Of a DNA stretch of 64,000 bases, positions 1 through 12,086 are shown one piece after another. Position 1 is the stretch's first letter. Each line of letters begins with the position of its first letter. The notes under the pieces are model-generated. The model searched no databases and was not told the origin of the DNA. It was given only the letters and a program-made list of their open reading frames with translations. Source of the stretch: Paramarasmius palmivorus (Eukaryota > Basidiomycota > Agaricomycetes > Agaricales > Marasmiaceae); assembly GCA_037176845.1 (NCBI GenBank), contig JAYKXP010000079.1, positions 62,001 to 126,000 of the forward strand. Reading direction: 5' to 3'. The translations under genes and the position numbers were made by a program.

Positions 1-747
1 GATTGTGACAACTTCATCCGTCCACTGGCTATGCCAACTGATTCGAATAGTAGCGAACAGGATCGACTAGACTGTGAGCTGTCGAAAACTGCATTTTCCC
101 AAGCATCCGATTTATCGAATCCAGTAACAAGGTATATCGAGCCGTTCTCCGCATCCCGGCCGAGCGTGTTGTTGACAAAATAGTACCAACTGACTGCATT
201 AGCCTGGGCGTACTCGCGGAACGCCTTCAGATCTAGCATGTTTTCGCGCTTTGCACCTGTTGGAAGCATCAAAGCTGCACCGCTCTCTTTGTCGAACGAG
301 ATTTCAATGCTTGCCCCGACACCTACAGGTGACCCACTCGATACCGGAACATCAGTGAACCGCCGCGATCCTTTGAAGAAGCCTCACTTACGGGATAGTG
401 GCCATAGCCTCGGCGCTAATTTCTCTGCACTTCGCACATCGGCTGCAGACAGGTTTCCCGGGTTGGAAGTAATTGGAGTTTCGGCGTATTTGCCCATTCC
501 ATTTAACAGGAGTGAAATTGTCAGGAGTGCCACAAGATTGGTTGATAACATGGTCTGCAGGTAAGCAGATGTTGAAGAGGAAGTCGAAACTACCATCGGG
601 TGTGATGAGTCCAACGTCCCCGAATCGAATTCCGTTCTCGATGTATTCTGGGTGAAGGGCCTCGTTGGGTTCAGGACAGAAGAGCGGGTAGCCGTGGCCC
701 AGAAGAAAAAGTGCTCGAGCGTACAATTGGGCGGCTTCAAAACCCAT
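1..747 (-). CDS. LYAR-A: LYAR-family protein of unknown function, 5' part only
   Basis: The gene starts at 747 and runs off the left edge. Exon 1 is 392..747 and exon 2 is 1..336, joined over a 55-nt GT-AG intron (337..391) in phase 2. The start codon was chosen because the other family members begin at the same place. Exon 1 carries the family hallmarks QLYARALFLLGHGYPLF, then GDVGLITPDGSFDFLFN and a CLPADHVINQ block. Exon 2 carries GAKRENMLDLKAFREYAQ and GRDAENGSIYLVTG. I recognise this as a protein family expanded in Agaricomycetes but know no function. Bases 120-373 are identical to LYAR-B 11459-11712 although the flanks differ. The C-terminal half lies outside the window, so intactness cannot be judged. 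Confidence 0.75.
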
Positions 748-2323
748 CTCAGACAGGTGTTAGTGGGAGGATGTAAAAAGACGTATCGGATACGCGACGT
801 TTATGTATGGTTTGCACTGGTTCCAGGAGGTAAAATGTAGTAATTAGGTTCTGTCAGGTTCGATGCTGTTAAACCTTCCCCAAGTTGTCCCAAGGCATGC
901 ATTGAGTGCGGGAGATCTGCAAATATTCTAGCTTGATATGGGAACCAATGTATTCAGCATGAATACTTACGTGTTTACAACTGGTCAACACAACACGACC
1001 CAAGTCGGGAACTCCCTTGCTATTTCGTCTTCGTTTGAGGTCGATAACCCCAACGATCCTGTTATCAGGTCGCGAATAAACCAACTGTACATGGGTATCA
1101 ATGATGCTTTTGGCATGTAAAGAACGAAGGGTAGGCAGTACTGCAATTTTACGTCGTGAGGCTGTGATAACAGCAGATTGAAGTATGACCTCCTCATGTG
1201 TTGAGCGCGTTGTGCGAAGACAATGGCATAGAAGATTCTGCGGGAAATATTGTCAGCCACTAGTGCGTCATTCAGCGCTTAACAGGCACAGGTCGAGTCT
1301 ATTGCGCCTAAGGCATTAGTCAATGCACTACAAATCTTTGTTGCACCTAACCGAAATGTCGGCAAGGGATAGATTTAGGAATTAATTCCTACTGCTCGTC
1401 GCGAGCGGGACTACGAAAGGACAAGATATCAGGTCAGATTATGATCTTGCTCGGCATCTCAAAAGGATGTCCCACCGAAAGAAACGCTCGCGTAAGTTGA
1501 GGCTTCAACGAAACCAGCATTACGGTATGCTCCCTGGCATATCTAAACGGAACTGTAGTGCCCATTGTCCACCTCTCTGAATCGCCGGCCAGTGTTCCAC
1601 ATCTATCTTCTAATATAGCTTTAGGAGAAGTGTGACAAAAAACCGAGAAGCAACACACAAAAAGACGTTGCGAGTAATGGGTCAGAGCAGTCCCCTGCGC
1701 GTCCTCCTGGAGTGTAGAGCCTCGAGTCAAGATTAAGCCATTATAACTGCTCGCGGTGCGGGATTAAACTCAGCAAATCACGATACCGAAAATGAAGGGA
1801 AACAAAACGCACTGCAGCCTGAGAACCAAAACAACCCTTAATCTAACCTGATTTCGCCGAGAGTTTCGTTCCTTTTCCCCCTCGTCGATGAAGAGAACCT
1901 AGACGCTAGAATGTCCTAGTCAGTGAAAGTCCTTGTAAGGACGATACAGGTAGTTGTTACTGGTTTACCGAATAAATGTGTTCAAGCCTACGAGAAGAAA
2001 CCACTCCGAGGGTTCGATATCATCCAGAGTCAATAAGGAGGCATTGAGGGGAACAACTGCACAGAAATCATTTGTGCTGGTGATGGTTTGAGAACAGGCC
2101 TGTGACAGGCCGTTCCTGTGACAAGCACGATAGTGACAAGTGAGCATTCGCGGAAGTTGAAAAATGATTCATTGCCTGCCCCATTCGGAAATTCTTCTTG
2201 ACCTCAACCATTGTTCTCCCCTTCTGTCCACATTCCTCTACACGTTTCTGTGGCCTTCAAGGTATAAATATAATGGTAAGTTTTCCAATCACACATAATC
2301 CTTTTCACTCAATCTCACCCACC
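748..2323. other. Gene-free spacer between LYAR-A and FunK1 K1
   Basis: No convincing gene is seen. About 748-1240 resembles the region upstream of LYAR-B (about 12087-12570), so the duplicated block includes the 5' flank. About 1915-2110 is a diverged copy of the actin-downstream repeat. About 2040-2323 is shared, inverted, with the upstream flank of FunK1 K2 (51404-51670), so it probably holds the K1 promoter. The open frames here have no recognisable motif. Confidence 0.5.
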
Positions 2324-5058
2324 ATGTCTAGCCCAGTCGCGCCAGAAGCTAAGCCAAAGACACCACCTCCTCGCCCGTCGGACCCAAACGCCGACCAGCT
2401 CGAAGAGACTCCAAGAGTCAGCCTGTTGTCCCATAAAGGTTTCGCCAACGCTACGAAAATGGATGTTGTTCGAGAAGATATCGTCTCGGACCTCGGTCCC
2501 AGCATTCCGGAAATTCCATTCGACTGGTTCAAGGGCGCGTTATTGCATCGCGTCGAGGAGGAGCTTGTCACAGAAATTTGCGAGAAGCTGAAGGAGAAGA
2601 ATGTTTTGTCGGATAATGGGTGGACAGCAATGAAGTTTGATAAGCCGAAGACGACGACGACGAAGACAGCCACACAAGACGATAGTCAGAGTCAGACGGT
2701 GCTATCACCAAACACAAACGAACAGCAACCCCAACCAGTCGAAGAATCGGAGGATGTGACCGACTCCAATGCAATTGTTGACACGTCAAATCAGACAAAG
2801 GAGTCCACAGACTCGGAAACAAAGCTCAACGAGGCCGCTCTCTTCAAACCCTTACCCGACATCTTTAACCGCATCCTTGCCATTGTCCGCGAGAAGGGCA
2901 TCAAGACGCGAGTCAGGTTCATCAGTGCCCCCGATCACACATTCAAGTCAGAAGGGAACCACGGCCATTACAAATCGGATATGGCAGCATTGGTCGAAGA
3001 GACCAGGTCTGTCGAGACGCCTTCCGAGCTTGCAAAGGAGGAGAAAGAGAAGAGGAAGAGAAAAAGGGGTAAAGAGGAGACCGCGAAGAAGGCACATGAG
3101 TGCGATGTGGTTCTCGCTGCAGAGTTCAAGCTCAAGGCCTTCGACGGTAACATTGACAATGCGAGTATCTCTCTTTTTTGGTAGTAAACTCGAAACTAAC
3201 CATGCCTCCAGAACGTCTCAAAAGTTCTTGGAAACGTGAACCACATTATGGGTGCTGACCCCGGCCGAAGATTCATATACGGCATGACCATAGAACACAC
3301 CAACGTTCGCCTATGGTTCTGCTCGCGCTCTCATGTCTTTGTTACTCATATCCTGGACCTTCAAAAGGCAAGTCATATCTCCTCTCGCTAAACTTGCGCT
3401 TACCTATCTACTCCAGGACGCCAGAGATATCGTCTACCTTGTAGTAGCCCTCGGAACAGCCAGCGACGAAGCTCTTGGCTTCGACCCCACCGTCAGCAGA
3501 GTCGTCAGCGCGACAACTGGCGATATTGGATACCGTTTTCTCGTCGACGGTGAACAATACGAAGTCATCGAGGTTATCAGCATCTACAAAGCCAAATTCC
3601 TTCTCGGTCGTGCCAACCGCATCTTCAGAGTCAAGCGCGTCCTTCCTTCAGGCGAACTGGACAGGGAGGTGAAGGTCATGAAAGATGTGTGGATCCCACA
3701 GGATGCAAAGACCGAACTCGAGATGCGTCAGCACATTTACGACAACTTTGGCAAGAATCCCGTTGAAGGCTTGGATCGCGATGCCTTCGACAAGCACTTT
3801 GTCGTTATCGAGAAGTGCGAGTATGTCAAGGTACCTTCGATGTTGGATCCAGACGTACTCGTCAACGACTCCTCCAAGAACTTTTTGCGAGACCACGAGA
3901 TGCCGGAGTGCTCTCGATTCATCCTGAAACGAACCACCATCGAGTACAAGAAGAAGGTCGTATCGCGTCCTACGCCCTCGCCCATGACTGCTATACGGGG
4001 GTCGTACTACACCCTTCGCGCTGGGACGCGAGAGTTGAAGAAGATGGCTAGGGAGCACTACGGGAACAAGGTGCATTGTAGGATCCTGATGGAGGACGCT
4101 GGACAACCGTTGTTGGAAGTTGATGATCTGCAAGAACTGGTCTTGTGTGTCATTCAAGCGATCACTGGTAAGTTGTCTTTCCATGCGATAGTAAACACAG
4201 GGCTCATCGTTGCGTAGGTCTCATGTTCCTATACTCGTCCGGTGTAGTCCACAGGGACATTAGCCCCGGCAATATCATCTTCTCTAGAAAGGATGGAGAG
4301 CTCATCGCCAAGCTCAGTGATTTGGAGTATGCAAAGGACATGACTGCCAGCAACCCAGCGAACAAACCGCAGGATATCAAAACAGTGAGTTCATTCAAGT
4401 GGCGTCCGTATCTTTCCTTAGCGAGTTTTAGGGAACACCTTTCTTCATGGCCGTCGAGATCGAGGCAGGCAGGCAGCTCTTCCAACCCATGCCTCGTCGA
4501 CCTTTCAACCTAGTAGCCTCCGACACTATCTACCCCTTGCGCTACAGATACCTGCACGACCTCGAATCCATGTTCTGGATTCTCGTCCACTTTCTCCTTT
4601 CCACTCACCCTTCAGACGAAAAACTAGACGCCGACATCATCGATAATCGGCTCCGCGATTTAAACTCATTATTTCCTTATCCGACTGGCAGAATCCAAGA
4701 TACCGTCATGCGTTCAGACTTTCTCAAAGGAACACCTTCGACTGTCCTAATCGCGACTTCATACCTTCCTCAGAAACTCAAAATGGTGCTGCAAGAGTTT
4801 CTTGTTATTTCATTTGACTTGGCGACGGAGTACGAACGTGTGGAGAAGAACCCGATGAAACTCGCTATGGAGGAGCCTGTTCAGCTCTATCGAGATGCTC
4901 AGACGAACCTTGGTGGTCTGCTTCGGAGTGCCGAGGATGGAGTGTGGCTTGGCAAGGTGGTCAGGCTGGATGAAAAGGTATCTGTCGGGGACAAGCGTAA
5001 ACCCGACACTGTTAACGACACCGACGGTTCTTCTGCGAAGAAGGCGCGAAAGGATTGA
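2324..5058 (+). CDS. FunK1-type fungal protein kinase, copy K1
   Basis: Exons 2324..3160, 3212..3367, 3417..4167, 4218..4384 and 4432..5058 give 845 aa. The start is the ATG of MSSPVAPEAK, conserved in copy K2. The first 280 residues are a FunK1 N-terminal region with a lysine-rich stretch (KRKRKRGKEETAKK) that may be a nuclear signal. The kinase core has a catalytic loop VHRDISPGNIIF (Asp and Asn present), SDLEYAKD where most kinases have DFG, and GTPFFMAVEI as the activation-segment end. Serine/threonine kinase activity is expected from the family; substrates are unknown. Introns 1 and 2 start with GC rather than GT (GCGAGT and GCAAGT). Copy K2 lies inverted at 48657..51403. All frames are open, so the gene looks functional. 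Confidence 0.9.
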
Positions 5059-5408
5059 GAGGCATTTACCTAGATTACATGCTACCTGTATTATACCTGA
5101 AGACAAGACATCTGTATATATTATATTCAGTACTTCATTCATGTTGATTACTTGTGTATAGCAACATTCGTCTTTGCACACCTTCGTCATGTTTATCCAG
5201 TGAAAAAAATGGGAAACATGCATTGTATTATAGCTTCTTTGAGCTCAAATTCTATCCAGCGCAAACACTAGAGTATGTGCCAGTCTGAAAAAATTGGAAT
5301 CTAAATGTCTACATAGAGGTATACCCAAGTAGCACCCTCTAGGAGCTCTCGGGCTGGCCACGAGCAGCATCAAAGTTACGCCTGAGCATTCCATAAACGG
5401 TGAAGTAC
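5059..5408. other. Convergent spacer between K1 and the YcaC-like gene
   Basis: A 350-nt intergenic stretch between two genes transcribed towards each other. The first 120 nt match the 3' flank of FunK1 K2 and a relic near 8510-8620. No gene is seen. Confidence 0.5.
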
Positions 5409-6286
5409 CTAAGAAACAGGTGGGTCAACATCAAAAACCAGATTCATGACCAGATTTCGAGGCACATACTCGTCATAGTAAGGGCTGAGTTCGGGATATC
5501 CAGGAGTCCACCTCCAATCCCTCATAAGCTCGTTACCGATAGCGAACAAGGAAAGGACGTTGACCCCAGCAGCCCTCATACGGTCGTTGGCTGCGTCAGC
5601 GATACGTTTGCTAGTGGTACCAGAAGCCTCCATGTTCGCAAACACCTCATAGCCTTCTTCGAGGAGCGAAAGTGCAAGGAAAGCGGTGCAAACCTAGGCA
5701 GCAGCAAAAATCGCGTCAGAGACAGTTTCATTGACCAACCCAGACTCGGAGTTGTCACTCACATCAGTGACGATACCAGCGAGAATGACCTGTTTCTTCC
5801 CAGTCGCTTCAACAGCTGCACGGAAATCTGGGCTGTCCCATGCGTTCACTTCACCCCTACGCCTGATGAGGGGTGCATTAGGGTGCATGTCAAGAATATC
5901 TTGCACCATGGGTCCATTGGGTCCTATATTTATTGCTTCATCAACCAGAATGCTCCAAAATCACGAGAGGAAAGCTTACCATCGTCCGTGCTGGTGGTAA
6001 GAATGGTCGGAAGATCAAAGACGTTCCCAAGAGCGGCATGAGCAAGAATATTGTTCATGAATTCTGCTGGCTCATAGTCCTTGACCGCCTGAAAGAGGCC
6101 AATCTGGTGGTCAACAACGAGGAGCACGGTATCGTTCTTGCGAAGGCGTTTGTACTCGAACCCGAGAACTGTGAGATGTTCAAGAGAATCAGATGAAGTT
6201 CATCGGTCAGAGATATTTGAAGGGACTTTACCTCCAGAGAGCCCAGCAAGAACGAAGCTGGCAGTGAAAAGAGCAAAGCTGCGCAT
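5409..6286 (-). CDS. Isochorismatase-fold (YcaC-like) cysteine hydrolase
   Basis: Exons 6232..6286, 5980..6168, 5763..5923 and 5409..5693 give 229 aa, near the usual length of YcaC-type hydrolases. The product has a nucleophile-elbow region AGIVTDVCTAF, with the catalytic Cys coded just after intron 3, an LLVVDHQIGLF strand carrying the conserved Asp, a GPNGPM loop, and NAWDSPDFRAAVEATGKK. Such enzymes hydrolyse small amide or ester-type substrates; the substrate here cannot be told. The first 18 residues (MRSFALFTASFVLAGLSG) look like a short signal peptide or membrane anchor, which is unusual for the family. Without removal of intron 3 (5694..5762) the frame reads Ser in place of the catalytic Cys and soon stops. 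It is transcribed convergently with K1. Confidence 0.88.
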
Positions 6287-7590
6287 TGGATAATGAGTCC
6301 GAGTTGAAAGAGGTTTTCTTGTGAGATGTGTAGTAGCTGTGTAGCTTGTAGAAGTGGTTTGAGTATGTCTTTTTCCAACCAGATTTGCACGCCTTTTATA
6401 TCAAAACTTGAAGATACTGAGGCCGCTGGAATATCCATCGGTGAAGCTTTCTTTGGTACGGTGTCGAACGGGATTGTGGAAATCAAAATCCTCAAGCTTC
6501 AGGTTTGGTGGCGGAAACTACTAGGACGTTGTTGATGTCTTGTCATAGACGGTGACGGATCAAAAAGCTTACCGGAGTTTGATGCTGATATTGACGGTTT
6601 AGTGCGGAGAGGGTGAGGGTGTCATCCGCCATTTGTGACATAATCTAGAGTCGTCCGAATGGTAAAGTTGGTTGTCGGTGGGCGGTCAATAGAGTGTCAC
6701 CTCCGACGGTGTTTGCTTTCTAAGATGCCAAGGTCCTTGGTACTCTATTCTCGCACACCTGCCGAACTGGAAAATACAGGAATCGGGACCGTCATACCTT
6801 TTGACTATTCAAGATGATGTTCACGTACCCGCCAGCACCATTTCACCAGGTAAGTAGCAATTAAACGCCCAAGTATCCCGAGTTGAGGAGGTATTGAAGG
6901 GAACAGCCGGACAAAATTCGTTCATCGGTGATGGTTTGAAAGAAAGAGATAAGTAGGTCCTAAACCTAACGCCAACATCCTCGTATTTCACCAACCAGAA
7001 CCAAGTAACGCATCTCATACACCCACGCGCATGCACAACGAACATCGTCAATAGCTGGATTCAATACTCGCTGGGTGGCATCAAGACCCTGAAAATGTTC
7101 AGGAATCAAGAATCAGGAATCAGTATGTATATCATGACGTTCAAAAACACGAAGAACGCACTAAATTTCGCTCTCAGAACTCCATAATCATCCAGCCCTA
7201 ATTTTCTTCGAGCCTCGTTAACGTTCCGTCTCTTCTTATACACCATTCAGTTGGTTGAGAGCATCCACTCTAGAAGAACCCAGTCAGTGAAAGTCCGAGG
7301 ACGTAGTTGTTGGTTTACCAGGTACTAAACGCGTTTAGCCTTTCATGGTAAGTGAAGAACTAAGACTTGAATGTATCCAGAGCCGAGAAGGAGGTATTAA
7401 AGGGGACAGCTGGCCAGAAATCGTTCATTGGTGCTGGTGATAGTTTGAGAGAAAAAGACGGGCGCTAAATCGAAACGTCTCGCAATTACGGCCGCGGCAA
7501 CGCATCTCAACGAACATCAACATCAACATCAACGGTTATGTTCCTTCCTACTCGTACTCATACTATACATACCCCACTAAGTCACCATCT
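6287..7590. repeat. Decayed spacer with two actin-downstream repeat copies
   Basis: No gene is supported. About 6840-7060 and 7260-7560 are two diverged copies of the sequence that lies downstream of ACT1 (22260-22560): both carry an AAGGAGGTATT or similar block followed by a GAAATCGTTCAT-like core and a CAACGAACATCA block. The second copy contains a short CAACAT microsatellite at about 7510-7535 and ends at the A-rich junction where the large tandem repeat begins. Confidence 0.5.
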
Positions 7591-7699
7591 AAAAAAACCC
7601 TAAAACGTTCGCTCCCTGTCATTCAACTCCAACGCTCGTCGCTTCGCGCCCAAAACACAAAATACAGTCGACTCAAAACGTGTTTCCCCGGCCCATCAT

Positions 7700-8630
7700 C
7701 CATAAAGCAAAGCAGTCTTTCTCCTCCTCAAAATCGAAGACCCATATCAATCCCAATGTTCCCGAAACTTCTCCTTTATACCCTCAGTCATCAAAATCAC
7801 AAACAACTCCTGCCTATCATAACCAGGATACAACCCAAAAGACGGGTACGGTACACCGATTTCGTTCGTCTCCAAAGAACACGTTTCGACTGTGAGGATG
7901 GTGTTGATCGTTTCGTGGTGGATACTGGATACTACACTGCTCAGGTAGAAATCGTACTGCTCAGGAGCATTGGCCCAGGAAAAGATCAGGCGTGGGGATT
8001 GGCCGTATTTGTTGTAAAAAGTCGGAGAGGGTTTTATCGTCAGTTGATCGAATTTTGGGGATAGGGTGGTAGTGTTTCCTAGATGGCGTGTGAGGAACGA
8101 GGGATAGGGGCTTGGAAGTTTGAACGATGAACGTACATGAGGAGTATCTCTTTGAGACCAGACGGCTTCATAGCGTACCACAAACCCCTCGAAGGCATTT
8201 CGTCGACCCAACTGAGACGATCCATGGCTGCCCTGAACTCGGCTATAGACGCCGCTTGGACTATACGAGCATGGGCAGTTTTGACCGCACGAGAAGGATT
8301 TGAAGAGAGCTCCGAGCCCGAGTCGAACAGATACCAGGTGGTACTTGGGAGCAGGGCATCAATTCGTCTGATACCATCGAGGGGAACGTCAAAAACCCCA
8401 TCAGAGCACGTACCTGTTCCAGGCATTCCAATAGCGTGGACGACCTGGTGAAAATGACGAGTAGTTTCGTCCGCTTGTTCAGTGGATTGAGTACTTTACT
8501 TGGAGTCAATACGTGCTGGCTGTATTATCTCAGACGGACATCTGTATGTATACTTAGCACCTCATCCTGTAAATTACTTGCACATAGGAAGATTCGTCTT
8601 TGCACAATATGTACTTTCAGTTTTCGAGTA
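7700..8630 (-). pseudogene. Relic zone related to the FunK1 3' flank
   Basis: About 7770-7930 matches, on the opposite strand, the sequence at 48350-48490 next to FunK1 K2. About 8510-8620 matches the 3' flank of K1 (5089-5180) and of K2. On the minus strand a frame over 7747..8211 reads YPGYDRQELFVILMTEG, and the counterpart at 48434 reads HPGRDRQELFVVLMND, so this piece was once coding or is a conserved flank. Another frame (8079..8426) has no recognised motif. The piece order differs between loci, so the segment has been rearranged. I cannot name a protein. Confidence 0.35.
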
Positions 8631-8982
8631 TTATTGAAGATCGCCGCAACCATAGGCCATTCAACTTCAACACCTGCAACACAAAATGTACATAGGGAGT
8701 GGGCTCAAAACGTGCTCCATAAAGTAAAGCTTCCAATATTTCAGATACACAGGCAGGCAATACATGTCACATTTCAGTCCGCATTCTTTCTGAGTATACA
8801 TTATGTAGTATTCTAGAGTACGTGGAATATCAAGGGAATATGATCACAGGAAATTACTTGGAGCGAAGCATGATAAAATGTAACGGAAGGACCGAGGATA
8901 GAAGCTAGTGATAAGCAAAGACTCACCCTTAGCAGCTACCCAATTGATTTTGTTTTGAAATGTATCCGGATGCTGTAACGAG

Positions 8983-9190
8983 GCTTTTGCACAGACAGTA
9001 TTTTACGACGTTGTGCGTATTCGTATGATCTATAGGACACCATCAGTTTCTTGACAAGGACCGAAACTCACACTCTCAATTTCTAGGCTTTTGCACAGGT
9101 AGTATTTTTCGACGTTGTGCGTATTCGTATGATCTATAGGACATCATCAGTTTCTTGGCAAGGACCGAAACTCACACTCTCAATTTCGGC
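8983..9190. repeat. 104-bp tandem repeat just downstream of LYAR-B
   Basis: Two copies with period 104 start at 8983 and 9087, each beginning GCTTTTGCACAG and ending near CTCACACTCTCAATTTC. A third partial copy follows at about 9205-9245. Each copy contains, on the minus strand, a GTGAGT that would serve as a splice donor, so the array may be a multiplied exon-intron border of the gene end. A noisy version lies at 16390-16690. Confidence 0.7.
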
Positions 9191-9248
9191 AACTAGCACT
9201 GGCTTCAGGACATCAGCAGTTCGTTGACAAGAACAGAGACTCACATTC

Positions 9249-12086
9249 TCAACTTTGCCGAGTTTTGGATAGACTTCCCTTCTTCTTTCGGCAACTAGCA
9301 CTGGCTTCCTGTACCGCCCTTGACTCGACTCGACCCTGGCAGCTATTTAAGTTGCTAGGGGAAAGTCCAGGTCCTTCATTATCACTGTCAACACCAGAAG
9401 TGCCAGAACTACCGAAAGACCAATTACTTGGTCTCATTCCAAGCTCCGGGCTGGCACCGGGAACAGGCAAGGTGAATCTAGAGCACTTGCTCCGACTCGG
9501 ATGTAATGCAAAGTTGTCAGCGCTGACGACTTCGTTTCTACCGGTGGTAGTGTCGTTGGGGAAAGTGAAGTGATTCATATTGCCTAGGTCGCTGGGGCGA
9601 CGAGAAGGCAGAGAAGAAGGGCTGACGTTAACACAACCGATAGTAGGTGTGCCATCGGCGATGACTGAATAACCCATGAGGGCTAGTAAGCCGGATGTAT
9701 CCCAAGTGCGGGATCCCAGGACGCCGTCAGATTTAGAACAATTCTGACGCGGGTTGCCTTGGGGAAAGAGGAAGGTTTGACTTGGTTTGGGGGAATATCC
9801 TGGTTGTAGGGACGGGGATATGACCTGATGGGGAGGAGACGGCTGGTAGTCTATTGACTGAGAAGGAAAAAGAAGAGGATAGTGTCTTTTTGGCTGGTTG
9901 TCCCCGGAATCAGAGCCGGGAGCGAGAGATGAGCCTACGATAAATCATAAGATGAAACAAGAATAAAAGCGAGGAATGAATGTTTACTTACCACTCCCCA
10001 ATGGTAGACCGAATCCAGAATTGGTCATTGCACCTCCACCGCCGTTTAGAGCTGCAGGAACTAGACGCACGCTAGGTCCCGAGCCGCCATTTTCACTGTC
10101 ACCGCCCCCGTTGATGGTTTCTCTGGGGGGCGGTGGATTGGGGAAGCGCATGAGTAATCTAGGATGACTCTGACCTTTCTGTTGGATACCCAGGTGATTT
10201 GGAGATATGCTGCTCGAATCTGGAGAGCAATCACCGTACGACTGGTGAATATTCATGAAAGACCATTGAGCCGAATCGTGGGATGAGAGATAGTCCGCGT
10301 CGTCGAATAGGGAAAGTAAATTTGCTGCAGGATTGTCGTATTCTGAAGTATCGTAGACCGATGATCCTGTACCGCCAACAGGTGACTTGGGTACAGAGAT
10401 GGTCATGGACGCTGTAGGCCGAGTGAGTCAAGATGCACTATGACAAGACTAAGAGTACCAACCCTGAGCATCCTGTTTTGCTGATGCGCCTTTGTCAGGC
10501 ACTTCTACAGGTGGCTCCAATACGGCAAATCCTGAATTATTTAAGTATTGTGAAGATGCTGGAGTGCAACGAACAAGGAAATACCGTTTGATTCCAGAAC
10601 GCGATACCTCTCTCTAAATCGTCTCGTTAAGGTTTGGTCATCTGGCATGACAGTGTCCTACATGTAGTGGAGCGGTTAGTGGTGCCACAGGCTTCATCCA
10701 ACGATCCACTGACCTTAGCAGCAAGGAGAGAAATCCAATCGTCATCATGAGTAACAACGACATCAATCTTAGGATTCTGTCGACCGATGATTAGTTGATA
10801 TGTTCGGACGTTCGGAGAGTCGACCACTCACATTTTGCAGAATATCGTTGTTAATGGAGATCAGGGGGTGATAGGGCTAAGATTCTATGTATCACATCGG
10901 TTGTTAACGTTCAAGTGACAGACATACCTGAGAAGGAGGGAAGTAGTCGTCTTCATTTATGCTTGTAGTGTCGCTACAGGAAGAACCGCCAGAACTGTCA
11001 GAATCCCGATCACTATCGGACGCGGTAGTCGAGTCATCTGATCGAGGACCGTCACTTGACGAGGCAGCGTCTGTGCCGGGACTTCCACTTCTGCTGCTGC
11101 TGCTGCTGCTCCCGCCCCATGTCATCGAAAAGGAATATCCTGATTGCCCAAAACGAGGTGCCGGGCTAAAGATGTCCTTCATCGGTGACTTGTCCGTGCT
11201 AGCAACTTTGACTTCCCCCAGAATTCTGACAGAAAGTCCACTTCGCAGCGATATCCGGAAACCACGTATGAAAAGTGCCTGGTTGTCTTGAGCACTTGCG
11301 ACAGATGCTCTGCTAGTGACGGATGATTGATAAACTGAAGATTGCGATAACTTCATCCGTCCACTACCTATGCCAACTGATTCAAACAGTAACGAACAGG
11401 ATTGACTGGACTGTGAGCTGTCAAAAACCGCATTTTCCCAAGCATCCGATTTATCAACTCCAGTAACAAGGTATATCGAGCCGTTCTCCGCATCCCGGCC
11501 GAGCGTGTTGTTGACAAAATAGTACCAACTGACTGCATTAGCCTGGGCGTACTCGCGGAACGCCTTCAGATCTAGCATGTTTTCGCGCTTTGCACCTGTT
11601 GGAAGCATCAAAGCTGCACCGCTCTCTTTGTCGAACGAGATTTCAATGCTTGCCCCGACACCTACAGGTGACCCACTCGATACCGGAACATCAGTGAACC
11701 GCCGCGATCCTTAGAAGAAGCCTCACTTACGGGATAGTGGCCATAGCCTCGACGCTGATTTCTCTGCACTTCGCACGTAGACTGTAGACAGGTTTCCCGG
11801 GCTGGAAGAAATTTGAATTTCGGCGTATTTGTCTATTCCAAGTAACGGGAGTGAAATCGTCTGGAGTACCACAGGATTGGTTGATGACATGGTCCGCAGG
11901 TAAGCAAATATTGAAAAGGAAGTCGAAACTGCCGTCGGCAGTGATGAGTCCAACATCGCCGAATCGAATTCCGTTTTCAATGTATTCTGGGTGGAGGACC
12001 TCGTTGGGTTCAGGACAGAAGAGTGGGTAGCCATGACCCAGAGGAAAGAGAGCTCGGGCGTATAGTTGGGCAGTTTCAAACCCCAT
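9249..12086 (-). CDS. LYAR-B: complete LYAR-family protein of unknown function
   Basis: Eight exons, 11731..12086, 10928..11675, 10832..10876, 10714..10776, 10585..10657, 10463..10531, 9992..10411 and 9249..9934, give 819 aa in one frame. The N-terminal block has QLYARALFPLGHGYPLF and GDVGLITADGSFDFLFN. Exon 2 has GRDAENGSIYLVTG and NQALFIRGFRISLRSG, then a Ser-rich run coded by CTG/TGC repeats. Exon 3 reads YHPLISINNDILQN and exon 4 DVVVTHDDDWISLL. Exon 5 starts DTVMPDDQTLTRRF. The last 230 residues are Ser/Pro/Gly-rich and probably disordered. Exon 2 has the same length (748 nt) as in LYAR-D, which supports the model. Function is unknown. LYAR-B is longer than LYAR-D because exons 6-8 have no clear match there. 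Confidence 0.8.

Noticed and set aside
2305..2822. Minus-strand frames of 84-122 codons opposite FunK1 K1
   Set aside because: They are shadows of the K1 coding frame; the same shadows appear opposite K2, and they lack motifs.
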